Positions 43,099-52,585 of a DNA stretch of 64,000 nt are shown here, piece after piece (the first letter of the stretch is position 1; each line of letters opens with the position of its first letter). The notes under the pieces are model-generated. The model worked only from the letters and a program-made list of their open reading frames with translations. It was not told the origin of the DNA and searched no databases. The DNA comes from CAYYWP01 sp050176585 (GTDB lineage Bacteria; Desulfobacterota; Binatia; HRBIN30; CADEER01), in the NCBI GenBank assembly GCA_050176585.1, contig JBFXHX010000018.1, forward strand, positions 1-64,000, given 5' to 3'. The position numbers and the translations under genes were made by a program.

Positions 43099-43845
43099 TC
43101 AGAGCTCGACCGCGAGCCCGTCGCGGGCGAGCTCGGCGTCGATCTCGTGGCGACGCGCCAGCACCTCGCGGCCTACGTGCGAGAGAATCAGCCGCCGACA
43201 CCCAAAGCGCGCGCGGTGCTCCGCGATGCGCGGATAGTCGAGGTGAAAAGACGTACGCGTTTCGTAATAGCAGCACTCGCAGATGAACAGATCCGCGCCT
43301 TGCGACTGTTCCACCAACACCTCGGTCCACCCCGTATCGCCCGAGTACACCACCACCTTGCCGTCCACGGTCGCGCGCACGCCGAGGGACGTCTCGGTCT
43401 CCTGGTGCGGCACCACGAACGGGAGGAGCTGCACCGGGCCCACCGCCGTGGATTGCCCGCCGCCCACCTCGACGTAGCGGACCTCGTACGGGAGGGGTTT
43501 GCTGGCCAGGTCCCGGTACATGGCGCGAAACAGCGCGTTCACGCGCTCCTCCGTGCCCGGTGGGCCGACGATGGTCACCGGCCGCTGCCGCGGTGTTTCG
43601 TAGTTCCAACTCAAGAATAGAAACGGCAAGCCCGAGAAGTGGTCGCCGTGTAAATGGCTGACGAAGACCGCGTCCAGCGCCTCGACCGGCAAGCCGTCGC
43701 GCTTCATCGCGAGCAGCGCCGAGGAGCCGCAGTCGAGCAAGATCGAATACGCCGGCGCGCTCACTAAATAACTCGCATGACAGCGGCCGCTGGCGTTGAA
43801 CGCGTCACCCGTACCGAGGAACCGAACCGTGACACCCACTGTCAC
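43099..43845 (-). CDS. MBL-fold metallo-hydrolase, RNase Z/PhnP-like
   Basis: A 248-residue metallo-beta-lactamase fold protein. FLGTGDAF starts the fold, SHLHGDHFSGLPFL carries the HxHxDH zinc motif, and later GDTGW and LSHVGREVLA give further ligands. This pattern fits the RNase Z-like group that includes hydrolases for cyclic phosphates and small esters; the RNase Z flexible arm is not seen. The frame starts with GTG 43845 or, better placed after AAGGGG, GTG 43839. Convergent with the gene of unknown function; only 3 bp separate their ends. Confidence 0.86.
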   Translation of the reverse strand: MTVGVTVRFLGTGDAFNASGRCHASYLVSAPAYSILLDCGSSALLAMKRDGLPVEALDAVFVSHLHGDHFSGLPFLFLSWNYETPRQRPVTIVGPPGTEERVNALFRAMYRDLASKPLPYEVRYVEVGGGQSTAVGPVQLLPFVVPHQETETSLGVRATVDGKVVVYSGDTGWTEVLVEQSQGADLFICECCYYETRTSFHLDYPRIAEHRARFGCRRLILSHVGREVLARRHEIDAELARDGLAVEL

Positions 43846-43922
43846 CCCTTCGCTGCGGCGCTTCGCGCCCGTCGACCGCTCGGCGGATTATTGCCTGTGC
43901 GGACCGACATACCAAGCCCTCT

Positions 43923-46900
43923 TCACCGCACCGGTGGGCGGGCGAGACGGCCGAGTTCACGCATCACGACCAGGAGCGCTGGCAGGCTCGGCTGTGGAGC
44001 GGCTTTTGAGTCGCTGACCAGGCGCAGCACCATCTCGATTTGCTCGCGGCGCGCCGCTGCATAGGCAGCGAAGCACTCCGCGACGCTGCGCCCGGGCACG
44101 CAGTCCGCCAGGACGTCGCGAGTGATCTGCCGCCTCGCCTGGCGCAGGCCGTCAAGCAGGACAGCGGCCGCGCGCGGCTCCCACCGGTCCTCGCCGCCGA
44201 ACGCACCCGGCAGCGCCTTGCGTACCCAGTTCAGCTCCAAAGACGCCCCGATCTCCCCATAGGCCTCGGCGGCAAGGCGGAGCGGCACTCCCGCGATCGC
44301 GCCGATGTGCGCGATCTCGAGCGCCTCCGCGAGCGCGGTTACTTTCGCCAGCCGCTCGGCCAATGAAACCGGCACGGCGGCCTCGGTGAGCGCGCGTACT
44401 TCGGCCAGATAGGTGGCGCGTTCACCAGGGCCGAGCCAGTCCGGCCAGGCGGCGAGCACTGTCCGGGTAGGATCGCTCCATCGCCACAACAGAGCCGTCA
44501 GCGACTCGCTGCTGGGGTGCATGTCGGCGAGCCACAGCACCGCGCGCTCGAGCGCGCTCTCGAGCGCGAACGCGCAGCGTTGATCGGCTTCGGCAGGCAG
44601 TGTGGCGCGCGCGTCTCCGAGCTCGCGATCCAACGCGTCACCCTCCGCGAGTCGATGTGCGACCACCCAGAGCCCGACCAGCTCCGGCACACCGCGGCCG
44701 GTATCGCGCGCCGCGCGTACGAGGAAGGTCATGCCCATCTGGTCCACGAGCTGTCCGGCCAACTGCACCGCGATGATCTCCCGGCGCAGAGGATGCCCGA
44801 GCACGGCCTCCGGAAACCGGGTGGCGAACTCGTGAGGAAAATACGCGCTCAGCACCTGTTCCAGCTCGGGATCGTCGCACAACCGGGAGTGCAGCAGCCG
44901 CTTGCGCAGGTCGAGCTTGGTCGCGGCCAGTAGGACCGCGAGCTCGGGGCGGGTGAGGCCGAGGTAGATCCCGCGGCGCAGCCGCAGTGTCTCGCGCGTG
45001 GGGAGGTATGCGAGCTGCCGGTCGAAAGCCGCGTCTGTTTCCAAGCGACCGAGCAGATCGCGGAAGTCGGCCAGTCGGGTGCGCGAGCGCACATGGTCGA
45101 GGCTCAGCGCGCGCGCCTGGCTGCGATTGTGCGCGAGCACGGCCTCCATCACCGGGGCGGACAGGTCGCGCAGGATTCGGTTGCGCTCCCCGGCGCCGAG
45201 CGCGCCGCTCGCGACGACCGGTCGCAGCGCGATCTTGAGGTTCACCTCGTGGTCCGAACAATCCACACCGCCGGAGTTGTCGATCGCATCGGTGTTGATG
45301 CGCCCGCCCCCGAGGGCGTACTCCACGCGGCCCCGTTGGGTGACGCCGAGATTGCCGCCTTCCAGAACGACCGCCGCGCCGAGCGCGCTGGCGTCAACGC
45401 GGACCGCGTCATTGGCGGGATCGCCCACCTCGGCATGCGTCTCGTCGCTCGCTTTCACATATGTGCCGATGCCGCCGTTCCACAAGAGGTCGACCTTGAG
45501 TCGCAGGATGGCGCGGACCACGCTTTCCCCCGACGGCGCCGGTTCGGCCAGCCCCAGCAGGGCACGGGCCTCTGCCGACAGCGGAATTTCTTTTGCGGCG
45601 CGCGCGTACACCCCGCCGCCGGCGCTCAGCGCATCTTTCGCGTAGTCCGCCCAACTCGAGCGCGGCAAATCGAACAGTCGTTGGCGCTCCCGGTAGGCGC
45701 GCTCGGGGTCGGGATCCGGGTCGACGAAGACGTGCCGGTGATCGAAGGCGCCGAGCAGCCGGATGCGCGAGGAGAGCAGCAAGCCGTTGCCGAACACGTC
45801 CCCGCTCATGTCCCCGATGCCGATCGCGGTGACCTCTTCGCGGTCGAGATCGCGACCCATCTCGCGAAAGTGGTGACGCGCGCATTCCCAGGCGCCGCGC
45901 GCCGTGATGCCGAGCTTCTTGTGGTCGTAACCGGTACTGCCGCCGGAGGCGAAGGCATCACCGAGCCAGAAGCCGCGTGCTGCGGCGCGCGCGTTCGCGA
46001 GGTCGGAGAACGCGGCGGTGCCCTTGTCGGCCGCTACGACGAGGTACGGGTCAGGGTGGTCGTACATGATCAGGCCGTGCGGCGGCCCGGGTCGGGCGCT
46101 CTCTACGTTGTCCGTGATCGACAAGAGGGCGTCGATGAACGCGCGGTACGCGGCTTGGATGCGCTCGGCACTCGCCACGGCGCCGTCGCGCAGGCCTTTC
46201 AGGATGAACCCACCCTTTGCGCCGACCGGAACGATTACGGCGTTCTTCACCACCTGCGTACGCATCAGGCCGAGGATCTCGGTGCGGAAGTCATCCGGAC
46301 GATCGCTGTAGCGGATGCCCCCGCGCGCCACCCGGCCGCTGCGTAGGTGAATGCCTTGCATGCCCACGGCGTGTACCCAGGTCTCCACCAGCGGCGTCGG
46401 TGGTGGCAGCGCGGTCAGGCGAGTCGCATCGAACTTCAGGACAATCGGCTCGCCACGCACGCGGGCATACACGTTCGTGCGCACGGTCGCCGCAATTGCA
46501 TTCGCGAAGGCGCGCAGGATGCGGTCGTCCGTCAAGCTCGGCACTGCCGCCAGGCCGTCGGTGAAGACGCGCTCAGCCTCCGCCACGGGTCCGTTGAGGC
46601 GCTCGCCGGCGGCGAGAGCGGAGGCGTGCGGATCGAACTTTGCCGCGAACAGCGCGAACAAATGCCCGGCCGACGCCGGATTCGCCGTGAGCGCGTCTTG
46701 CAGCGTGTGCCGGTGCCCGATGCCGATCTGCCGGGCGTGCTCGAGGACCGCGCGGAGCACATCGACCGCGTGCCACTCGAGCCCCGCCGCGAGCACCAGG
46801 GTGTTCAACCGATCGTCATCGACCTCGCCATTGCGCACCGCGTGCACGGTGGCCACGATGCGCGGCGCCGCTTGCGCGAGGTCCGCACCCCCAGCGGCCG

Positions 46901-48740
46901 TCGGCTCCACCGCGAAGTTGTGGATCGCGACCCGCCGCTCCAGTGCCGGCAGTTCGATGATGTCCTGCCCGAGCACCCGGAGGCCGAGGTGCTCGAGCAC
47001 GGGCACGAAGTCGCTGAGCGCGAGCACCTCGTTCCCCAGGTACAGGCGCAATGCGGCGGCGCCGGCGTGCGGCGACACCAGCTCGATCTGCGTCTGTCCG
47101 GTCGCCAGCAGCGCTTCGATGCGCGCGACATCGTGTGCGGCGTCGACGACGTCGGTCGCGGCCTTGTACGCCGGCGGAAACACCGCGGCGTAGCGCGCGG
47201 CCGATCGCTCCGCCGCATCCGCGGGAAGCGTGCGTGAGAGCACCTCGCGCAAGCCCTCGTCCCAGGTGCGGAGGAGGCTGCTCACGGCGTCGCGCAAGGC
47301 TTCGACCGGCAGCGCACCAGTCCGCTGGTCGTCCGCGGCGACGTAGTAATGAAGCCGCGCCATCAGGCGATCGTCCAACGCGAGGTGGGCATGGAGCACG
47401 GCGCCGCCCATGATCTGCGCGACCGCGGCGGTGATGCGCGCGTGCAAGTCGGTCGAGAACCGCGCGCGCGGCACCACCACGTGCACGAAGATGCCGCGGC
47501 CGACCGCATCGCGGCGGGCGTGGACCTCGAGCTCCTCTTCGGCCTCGGCGCGCCGGATGGCTCGTATCGCTGCGTGAATGTCCGCCGCCCGGCTGGCGAA
47601 AAGCTCTTCGCGCGGAAAGCTGTTGTAGAGCGCCTCCAGATCTCGGTAATCGTGAGAGTCGAAGACGACGCCCTCCCGCCGCAAGATGGCGGTGAAGATC
47701 TGGCGCAAGATCGGCGTTGCGCTGGCCGGGTCCGCGTAGGCCTTGGCCGTGAAGAGTCCGAGCAGACGCCGAACTCCGATGACCGTGCCGGCGGCATCGA
47801 CCTCTTTGAGCGCGATATCGTCCATACGCACCGGGCGGTGCACGGGGCTGATCGCATTCGTTTTCGAGACGAGGGCGAGCTGGGGCGCGTCGACCCGGCT
47901 TTGTAGGGCAGGGCCGAGCGGTTGTTCCGTCGCGAAGCGCGACCGCCCGGCATCGCGCAAGATGCCGAGCCCTGTTTCGCGCCGCACGGCGGCGAGCCGC
48001 TGCGCGTCGGCGCCGCGCAGGTCGTACTCGCGGTAGCCGAGGAACACGAAGCGCCTGTCGGCGAGCCACTCCAACCACTGGACAGTCTCGGCGCGCTGCG
48101 GCTCCCAGCCCTCCGGCAGCGGCTGCGCCCGCATGTCAGCCGTAATCTCGGCCAGCCGCCGCCGCATCGGCGCGTAGTCGTCCGTGGCCGCGATGAGATC
48201 GCGCAATCGGGCGGTAATCCGCCGCTCGAGAGCCGCCGACGGCGGCAGCCCGGCGACTTCCAGATGCAAAAACGATTCGCGCCGCGCATAGGCATCCGCC
48301 GGGCCCACCCGCAACGGAGCGCCGTCGCGCTCGCGTTCGACGCCGAGAATCGGGTGGCGGAGCAGGTGGATCACCCCGCCTTCGCTCTCGATCACTTCGG
48401 TCAGGGTGTCGACGATGAACGGGCGGTCGTCCAGCGCGGTTTGGACCACGGTGCGCTCGCCCGTCCAGCCATTGCGGTCCCGATCGGGCACGAACACGCG
48501 GACGGAAAAGGGTGCGTGGCCGCGCGCGCGGAAGAACCGAAACGCATCCACCGCCAGCGCGACGAGCATCGACCGGTCCACCGCATTCAGGAGATCGGCC
48601 GCCCTCGCAAAGAGCTCGCGCGCGAACCCTTCCGCAGGCTCCTGTTGTTCCGCGGGTAACCGGCTGCGGATCTCCGCCAGCAAACGAGCGAGCGCAGGCG
48701 GCTCAGTCGGTTTGGCCAGTGCCTTCTTGGACCGAGTCAT
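43923..48740 (-). CDS. gdhB: NAD-specific glutamate dehydrogenase, large (GDH-1600) type
   Basis: A 1605-residue cytoplasmic enzyme oxidising glutamate to 2-oxoglutarate and ammonia with NAD+. Very large bacterial GDHs have a long N-terminal regulatory half with ACT-like domains, seen here as DRPFIVDTLTEVIESEGG and similar blocks. The catalytic half has VIVPVGAKGGFILKG with the substrate Lys at about 842, then SGGSTGYDHKKLGIT and GIGDMSGDVFGNGLL. It is preceded by a GNAT acetyltransferase gene on the same strand (18 bp gap). Full length and intact. Confidence 0.96.
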   Translation of the reverse strand: MTRSKKALAKPTEPPALARLLAEIRSRLPAEQQEPAEGFARELFARAADLLNAVDRSMLVALAVDAFRFFRARGHAPFSVRVFVPDRDRNGWTGERTVVQTALDDRPFIVDTLTEVIESEGGVIHLLRHPILGVERERDGAPLRVGPADAYARRESFLHLEVAGLPPSAALERRITARLRDLIAATDDYAPMRRRLAEITADMRAQPLPEGWEPQRAETVQWLEWLADRRFVFLGYREYDLRGADAQRLAAVRRETGLGILRDAGRSRFATEQPLGPALQSRVDAPQLALVSKTNAISPVHRPVRMDDIALKEVDAAGTVIGVRRLLGLFTAKAYADPASATPILRQIFTAILRREGVVFDSHDYRDLEALYNSFPREELFASRAADIHAAIRAIRRAEAEEELEVHARRDAVGRGIFVHVVVPRARFSTDLHARITAAVAQIMGGAVLHAHLALDDRLMARLHYYVAADDQRTGALPVEALRDAVSSLLRTWDEGLREVLSRTLPADAAERSAARYAAVFPPAYKAATDVVDAAHDVARIEALLATGQTQIELVSPHAGAAALRLYLGNEVLALSDFVPVLEHLGLRVLGQDIIELPALERRVAIHNFAVEPTAAGGADLAQAAPRIVATVHAVRNGEVDDDRLNTLVLAAGLEWHAVDVLRAVLEHARQIGIGHRHTLQDALTANPASAGHLFALFAAKFDPHASALAAGERLNGPVAEAERVFTDGLAAVPSLTDDRILRAFANAIAATVRTNVYARVRGEPIVLKFDATRLTALPPPTPLVETWVHAVGMQGIHLRSGRVARGGIRYSDRPDDFRTEILGLMRTQVVKNAVIVPVGAKGGFILKGLRDGAVASAERIQAAYRAFIDALLSITDNVESARPGPPHGLIMYDHPDPYLVVAADKGTAAFSDLANARAAARGFWLGDAFASGGSTGYDHKKLGITARGAWECARHHFREMGRDLDREEVTAIGIGDMSGDVFGNGLLLSSRIRLLGAFDHRHVFVDPDPDPERAYRERQRLFDLPRSSWADYAKDALSAGGGVYARAAKEIPLSAEARALLGLAEPAPSGESVVRAILRLKVDLLWNGGIGTYVKASDETHAEVGDPANDAVRVDASALGAAVVLEGGNLGVTQRGRVEYALGGGRINTDAIDNSGGVDCSDHEVNLKIALRPVVASGALGAGERNRILRDLSAPVMEAVLAHNRSQARALSLDHVRSRTRLADFRDLLGRLETDAAFDRQLAYLPTRETLRLRRGIYLGLTRPELAVLLAATKLDLRKRLLHSRLCDDPELEQVLSAYFPHEFATRFPEAVLGHPLRREIIAVQLAGQLVDQMGMTFLVRAARDTGRGVPELVGLWVVAHRLAEGDALDRELGDARATLPAEADQRCAFALESALERAVLWLADMHPSSESLTALLWRWSDPTRTVLAAWPDWLGPGERATYLAEVRALTEAAVPVSLAERLAKVTALAEALEIAHIGAIAGVPLRLAAEAYGEIGASLELNWVRKALPGAFGGEDRWEPRAAAVLLDGLRQARRQITRDVLADCVPGRSVAECFAAYAAARREQIEMVLRLVSDSKAAPQPSLPALLVVMRELGRLARPPVR

Positions 48741-48758
48741 CGGGATGGCCGGCAGGCG

Positions 48759-49214
48759 CTACTCGAGCTGCGTCGACACCTCGAAGCACCACTGCTCGCC
48801 CATCGGACGCCACCCGAGCCTGGCCAGAAACGCGCGGCCAGGCTCGTCCAAGCCGCCATCGCCATGCGTGAGCCAGCGGCAGCGGCGCGCACGAGCACGC
48901 GCCGCGGCGAGCGCCGCGAGGCCCCGGCCGACGCCACGGCCACGCGCGTCTGGCGTGACCAGCAACAGCTCGAGCGTCGCTCGTTGTCCCTCCACGAGAT
49001 GGCGCGCGTAGGTCAGGTGGACCACCCCGACCAGGTGCTCATCCATGGTGGCGACGTAGAGATCGCCGCCCAAGTCGGCGACGATTCGCCGGAAGCGGCT
49101 CCGATCGGCACGCCGCTCGGCGTTCGCCGCGAAACCGGCTGCATTGAGCAACGCAAAGATGGCGTCGCAGTCACTGCGCTGCGCGCGGCGGTAGCGGATG
49201 GGCCGCAGGTGCAT
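48759..49214 (-). CDS. GNAT family N-acetyltransferase
   Basis: A 151-residue acetyltransferase. Motif A with the acetyl-CoA pyrophosphate loop is VTPDARGRGVGRGLAALA; the C-terminal helix with FLARLGWRPM is also typical. The substrate amine is unknown. The ATG 49214 follows GAGGCGGAGG. It lies 18 bp upstream of the NAD-GDH gene, so co-transcription is likely, though a regulatory role on GDH is only a guess. A TATGAT box at 49227-49232 (minus strand) is just upstream but without a good -35. Confidence 0.88.
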   Translation of the reverse strand: MHLRPIRYRRAQRSDCDAIFALLNAAGFAANAERRADRSRFRRIVADLGGDLYVATMDEHLVGVVHLTYARHLVEGQRATLELLLVTPDARGRGVGRGLAALAAARARARRCRWLTHGDGGLDEPGRAFLARLGWRPMGEQWCFEVSTQLE

Positions 49215-49310
49215 GCCTCCGCCTCTATCATACGCGGTGCACTCGCCCAGCCGCCTGCAGTGTGCGCGGGGCCTGTACGATCCACAGCCCACCTGTGCTA
49301 GCGCCTCGGA

Positions 49311-50666
49311 ATGGCCCTCGAAGCGCCGCGGCACGCGATCGTGACCACAGAGCGCATGGCTTACGGGCCGCACGCGGTCACGCGCGACGCCGGCAAGGTG
49401 CTGTTCGTGCGTGGTGCGGCGCCGCAGGAGCGGGTCGAGGTCGCCGTCCGCGAGGAGCACGACCGCTTCGCCTTTGCCGACGTGGTGTCCGTGTTGCAGC
49501 CATCTCCCGCCCGTCGCGTGCCTCCGTGCGAGTACCTGCCGCACTGCGGCGGGTGCCCCTGGCAGCACCTCGATCCAGGCGCGCAACGCGCGGCCAAGCG
49601 ACAGATCGTCGCCGAGCAACTCCGGCGGCTCGGCGGCCTGGAGGTGGCGGTGGAGCCGGTGCTCGCCGCTCCCCGCGAGTTCGGGTATCGGCGCCGCGTC
49701 AAGTTGCGCGTCGCGAATGGCGCTATCGGCTATCACGCCGCGGCATCCCACGCGATCGTCCCGGTCGGACATTGTCTGCTGGCCGAGCCCCCGGTCGACG
49801 CGGCCATGGCGGCTTTGCCCGACTTGCTGGCCGGCGCGCGGTCGGCGATCCGCCGGTTGGAGATCGTCAACGGCGGCAGCGGCGGCGGGGTGGTGGTGGT
49901 CGGCGAGGTCGAAGGGCCGTTCGAGGCCGCGGATGAGGCGCACGCCACCGCCTGGCTCGAAGGTTTCGCCGCCGTCTCCGGTCTCGTCCTGCGCGGCCGA
50001 AAATGGGAGCGCACGTGGGGCGATCCACTGGTCGCGCTGTCAACCTCCGACGCGAGTCCGCTGAAGGTGCACGCGGCGGGCTTCACGCAAGTGAATTCCG
50101 CCGCCAATCAGTTGCTCGTCGATACCGTGCTGCGTTTGGCCGATCCGCATCCGGGCCAGCGCATCCTCGACCTCTACGCCGGCGCCGGAAATCTCTCGCT
50201 GCCGCTGCGGCGCGCAGGTGCCGAGGTCACCGCCGTGGAGCGCGATGCTCGCGCCACCCGCGATGCCCGGCGAAACGCCGAAGCGGAGCCGGGTCCGCCC
50301 TTACAAGCCATCGCGCAGCGGGCGGAGCGGGCGGTGGCACAGCTCGCGGCCGCCGGCGAGCGCTTCGATGTGGTGATTCTCGATCCACCGCGGAGCGGCG
50401 CCCAGGCCTGTATCGAAGCGCTGCGCGCCCTCGGCGTCCCCCGCTTGATCTACGTGTCGTGCGACCCCGCCACGCTCGCGCGCGACCTGCGCGCGCTGGT
50501 GCCGCCGTATGCGGTGGACGTCGTCCAGCCGATCGACATGTTCCCGCAGACGTACCACGTGGAAATAGTGCTTCGCGCGGCGCTCGCTTGCGAGCCAGCG
50601 GACCCTATTGTATCCTCGCCCCGGCGTCGAGGGTCGGTTCGCCGGCTGCGCCGCCGCCGCACGTGA
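49311..50666 (+). CDS. 23S rRNA (uracil-C5)-methyltransferase, RlmD/TrmA family
   Basis: A 451-residue SAM-dependent RNA methyltransferase. An N-terminal TRAM-like domain is followed by the [4Fe-4S] cysteines C73, C79, C82 (CEYLPHCGGC) with C155 as likely fourth ligand. The SAM domain has LDLYAGAGNLSLPL and DVILDPPRSG; the catalytic Cys384 is in VSCDPATLARDL. RlmD-type enzymes methylate U1939 of 23S rRNA; RlmCD or TrmA-like specificity cannot be excluded. The last 25 residues (after VEIVLRAAL) form an unusual Arg-rich tail, DPIVSSPRRRGSVRR and onward. Confidence 0.9.
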   Translation: MALEAPRHAIVTTERMAYGPHAVTRDAGKVLFVRGAAPQERVEVAVREEHDRFAFADVVSVLQPSPARRVPPCEYLPHCGGCPWQHLDPGAQRAAKRQIVAEQLRRLGGLEVAVEPVLAAPREFGYRRRVKLRVANGAIGYHAAASHAIVPVGHCLLAEPPVDAAMAALPDLLAGARSAIRRLEIVNGGSGGGVVVVGEVEGPFEAADEAHATAWLEGFAAVSGLVLRGRKWERTWGDPLVALSTSDASPLKVHAAGFTQVNSAANQLLVDTVLRLADPHPGQRILDLYAGAGNLSLPLRRAGAEVTAVERDARATRDARRNAEAEPGPPLQAIAQRAERAVAQLAAAGERFDVVILDPPRSGAQACIEALRALGVPRLIYVSCDPATLARDLRALVPPYAVDVVQPIDMFPQTYHVEIVLRAALACEPADPIVSSPRRRGSVRRLRRRRT

Positions 50667-50709
50667 AGCTAGGCGACGCGCATACGCCCGGTGCAGAGGT
50701 CGAGAGCTG

Positions 50710-50955
50710 ATGGCAAAGGACCCGAAGACACTCGCACCGAAGATCACCATCATCCCCGGGCGGGGGGTCTCGCAGACCATCAACTATCTGCTCAAGGACC
50801 GCGACGAGCTGGATTGGCTGGTGGCGGTCGGGCGCAACAAAGACGGCGAGATCTTCTTCTACGATACCGGCGGTGACATCATCGAAGATCTCGGCACCCT
50901 CGAATACTTGAAAGAGCGGATCGCCAGAGCCCATTTCGGCGACGAGCCGGAGTGA
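50710..50955 (+). CDS. Small conserved-looking protein, 81 residues
   Basis: MAKDPKTLAPKITIIPGRGV begins a compact alpha/beta protein with WLVAVGRNKDGEIFFYDTGG and a C-terminal helix EYLKERIARAHFGDEPE. No family was recognised. Composition and codon use agree with neighbours, and GAGAG lies just before the ATG. It starts 43 bp after the methyltransferase gene on the same strand. Confidence 0.68.
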   Translation: MAKDPKTLAPKITIIPGRGVSQTINYLLKDRDELDWLVAVGRNKDGEIFFYDTGGDIIEDLGTLEYLKERIARAHFGDEPE

Positions 50956-51067
50956 GCCCCAGCGCGCCTCCCGGCCTGCCGTGGAGGCCCATCGCCAGCG
51001 CAACCCGCGTCGGCTACTCGACGCTCACGGGAGCCGCTGAGCTACCACAGCGCATCCTTTCCGATTC

Positions 51068-51079
51068 GCCCTGCAGGGC
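51068..51079. repeat. 12-bp perfect palindrome GCCCTGCAGGGC
   Basis: A perfect dyad in the 175-bp gap before a small gene, 52 bp upstream of its start codon. Its size is typical of an operator, but a chance occurrence in GC-rich DNA is possible. Confidence 0.3.
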
Positions 51080-51130
51080 ATGATTCTGGCTCCATGTCGA
51101 TGCCGCCGCATCCGGCGGACCGGAGGGGAC

Positions 51131-51457
51131 ATGGAAGATTTCCGCAAACAGGCCAATGACCTACTCGTCTTTTACGGCAAGATGCAGAACCGCCTCTCGC
51201 AGGCCGGTGTCACCGATACCGGCTCGCTGGTAGGCCTGTTCAGGCAGTTGGAGCGGGGGCTCGAAGCGGTCGCGCTCGAGGAGCTCGATCCAGCGCTCCA
51301 GGAGGTCACCCGCTTGGTGGAGGCGCTGAACCGCATGCACGCGGATCTGCAGATCATCAAAGAGCTGAAACTCCGCGTCGAAAAGACGAAAGCCGCGGTC
51401 GGCGCGCCACGGCACGACGACGCGGCGCCCATGATGAGCGCAAACGGGCGCCGCTAG
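51131..51457 (+). CDS. Small coiled-coil protein, 108 residues
   Basis: MEDFRKQANDLLVFYGKMQN and the rest are strongly helical with heptad-like spacing up to about residue 85, then a disordered tail. The ATG 51131 follows CGGAGGGGAC, a strong ribosome site; the longer frame from 51080 is not needed. No family was recognised. It is convergent with a DUF4412-like gene, 15 bp apart. Confidence 0.66.
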   Translation: MEDFRKQANDLLVFYGKMQNRLSQAGVTDTGSLVGLFRQLERGLEAVALEELDPALQEVTRLVEALNRMHADLQIIKELKLRVEKTKAAVGAPRHDDAAPMMSANGRR

Positions 51458-51472
51458 GGCGCCGATCGCGGA

Positions 51473-52363
51473 TCAACTGCTCTGGCGTGGCGGGCCGCCG
51501 TTGGTCTTGCGCGGCGGCAATGGTGCCACGTCTTTCCGCTGCGGCGGCGCGGCATCGGGGGGCAGTGGCTCGAGCACGTCGTTCAGGCGCACCTTGCGGT
51601 ACGAGCTCGGCACCTCGAAGGTAGATGCGGCGACATCGCCCTGGCGTACGGAGGTGGCCACGCGTTCGAAACCGCCGGCGACGTGCCGCGTCACCACCTT
51701 CAGGGGGAAACCGCTGCCCAACAGCTTGAGATACTCCTCGTTGCGGTAGACGGCGTTGTAGGCGATGGCCGACTTGCCCAACATGCCGGTGGTGATCTTT
51801 CGCTGTGCTTCGGCGAAGCGCTGCGGGTTCAAGTCGGCGGAGAGGTTCACGCCGGGAGCGATCCACAGCTCCTCGAACAGCGTGCCGTCGATGCGTACCT
51901 CGTACTTCTCGGTGTCGTAGCCGGCGATCTTTTCCTTCAGGCCGGTCTTGGCGACGGCGACGGGCGGAAGAGTGGCGGGATCGATCGGAGGCGGCATGTA
52001 ATCCGCCGGCGGGGCCTTTTGCCCGGGCTTCGGCGTGACGACCACCTTACCCATGCGCTCCGCTACCGCCTCTCCGCGCGCTTTCGCCATCTCGCGCAAG
52101 TACTCGTCGAGCGTCCCACTCCAGAAGTACTGCTTGGCGGGGTTCAGCAGGGCGAATCGATCGGCGTCGTAGTCGGTGATCGTGATGACGGCGGGCTGGT
52201 CCATGCGCGCGCGATTGTTGGCGATCGATTGCGAAGCCGCTTCGGACGGAAGCCGATCGCCCTTCTGGTTGAAGGCGGTCATGTTCCATTCCAGCATCCA
52301 TCCGGCGTCAGCCGCCGTCGGGGCGAGTGCTATGGTGAGTAGCAACGTGAGCGCGCGAAACAT
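51473..52363 (-). CDS. Exported DUF4412-like protein
   Basis: A 296-residue protein with a signal peptide (about 1-20, ending ADAG). It resembles the DUF4412/LolA-like group: an early MDQPAVITITDYDADRFALL and FWSGTLDEYLREM, later KEKIAGYDTEKYEVRIDGTLFEELWIAPG (beta-rich, in parts). Pro-rich linkers occur at about 110-130 and at the C-terminus. Role unknown; location is likely periplasmic. Convergent with the coiled-coil gene and divergent from the next membrane protein. Confidence 0.72.
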   Translation of the reverse strand: MFRALTLLLTIALAPTAADAGWMLEWNMTAFNQKGDRLPSEAASQSIANNRARMDQPAVITITDYDADRFALLNPAKQYFWSGTLDEYLREMAKARGEAVAERMGKVVVTPKPGQKAPPADYMPPPIDPATLPPVAVAKTGLKEKIAGYDTEKYEVRIDGTLFEELWIAPGVNLSADLNPQRFAEAQRKITTGMLGKSAIAYNAVYRNEEYLKLLGSGFPLKVVTRHVAGGFERVATSVRQGDVAASTFEVPSSYRKVRLNDVLEPLPPDAAPPQRKDVAPLPPRKTNGGPPRQSS

Positions 52364-52585
52364 TCCGGATGTCCTTCCTCGTTCAGCGTCAATGGCGAAC
52401 TCTATGGGGCACTGGTATGCAAGTCAATTTCGCGTGGCGCCCGAACGCGCGGTGCGCATGCGCGCGCGAATGCATAAGGAGGTGGCGCGCGGGGTCGCTC
52501 CCGCAGTCCCTGGCGCGTTTCTCGCCGGGCCTCATACCGCGCGGTTGCGACCCAGTGGCGCTCCGCGCTAGGGACCGAACAGCCG

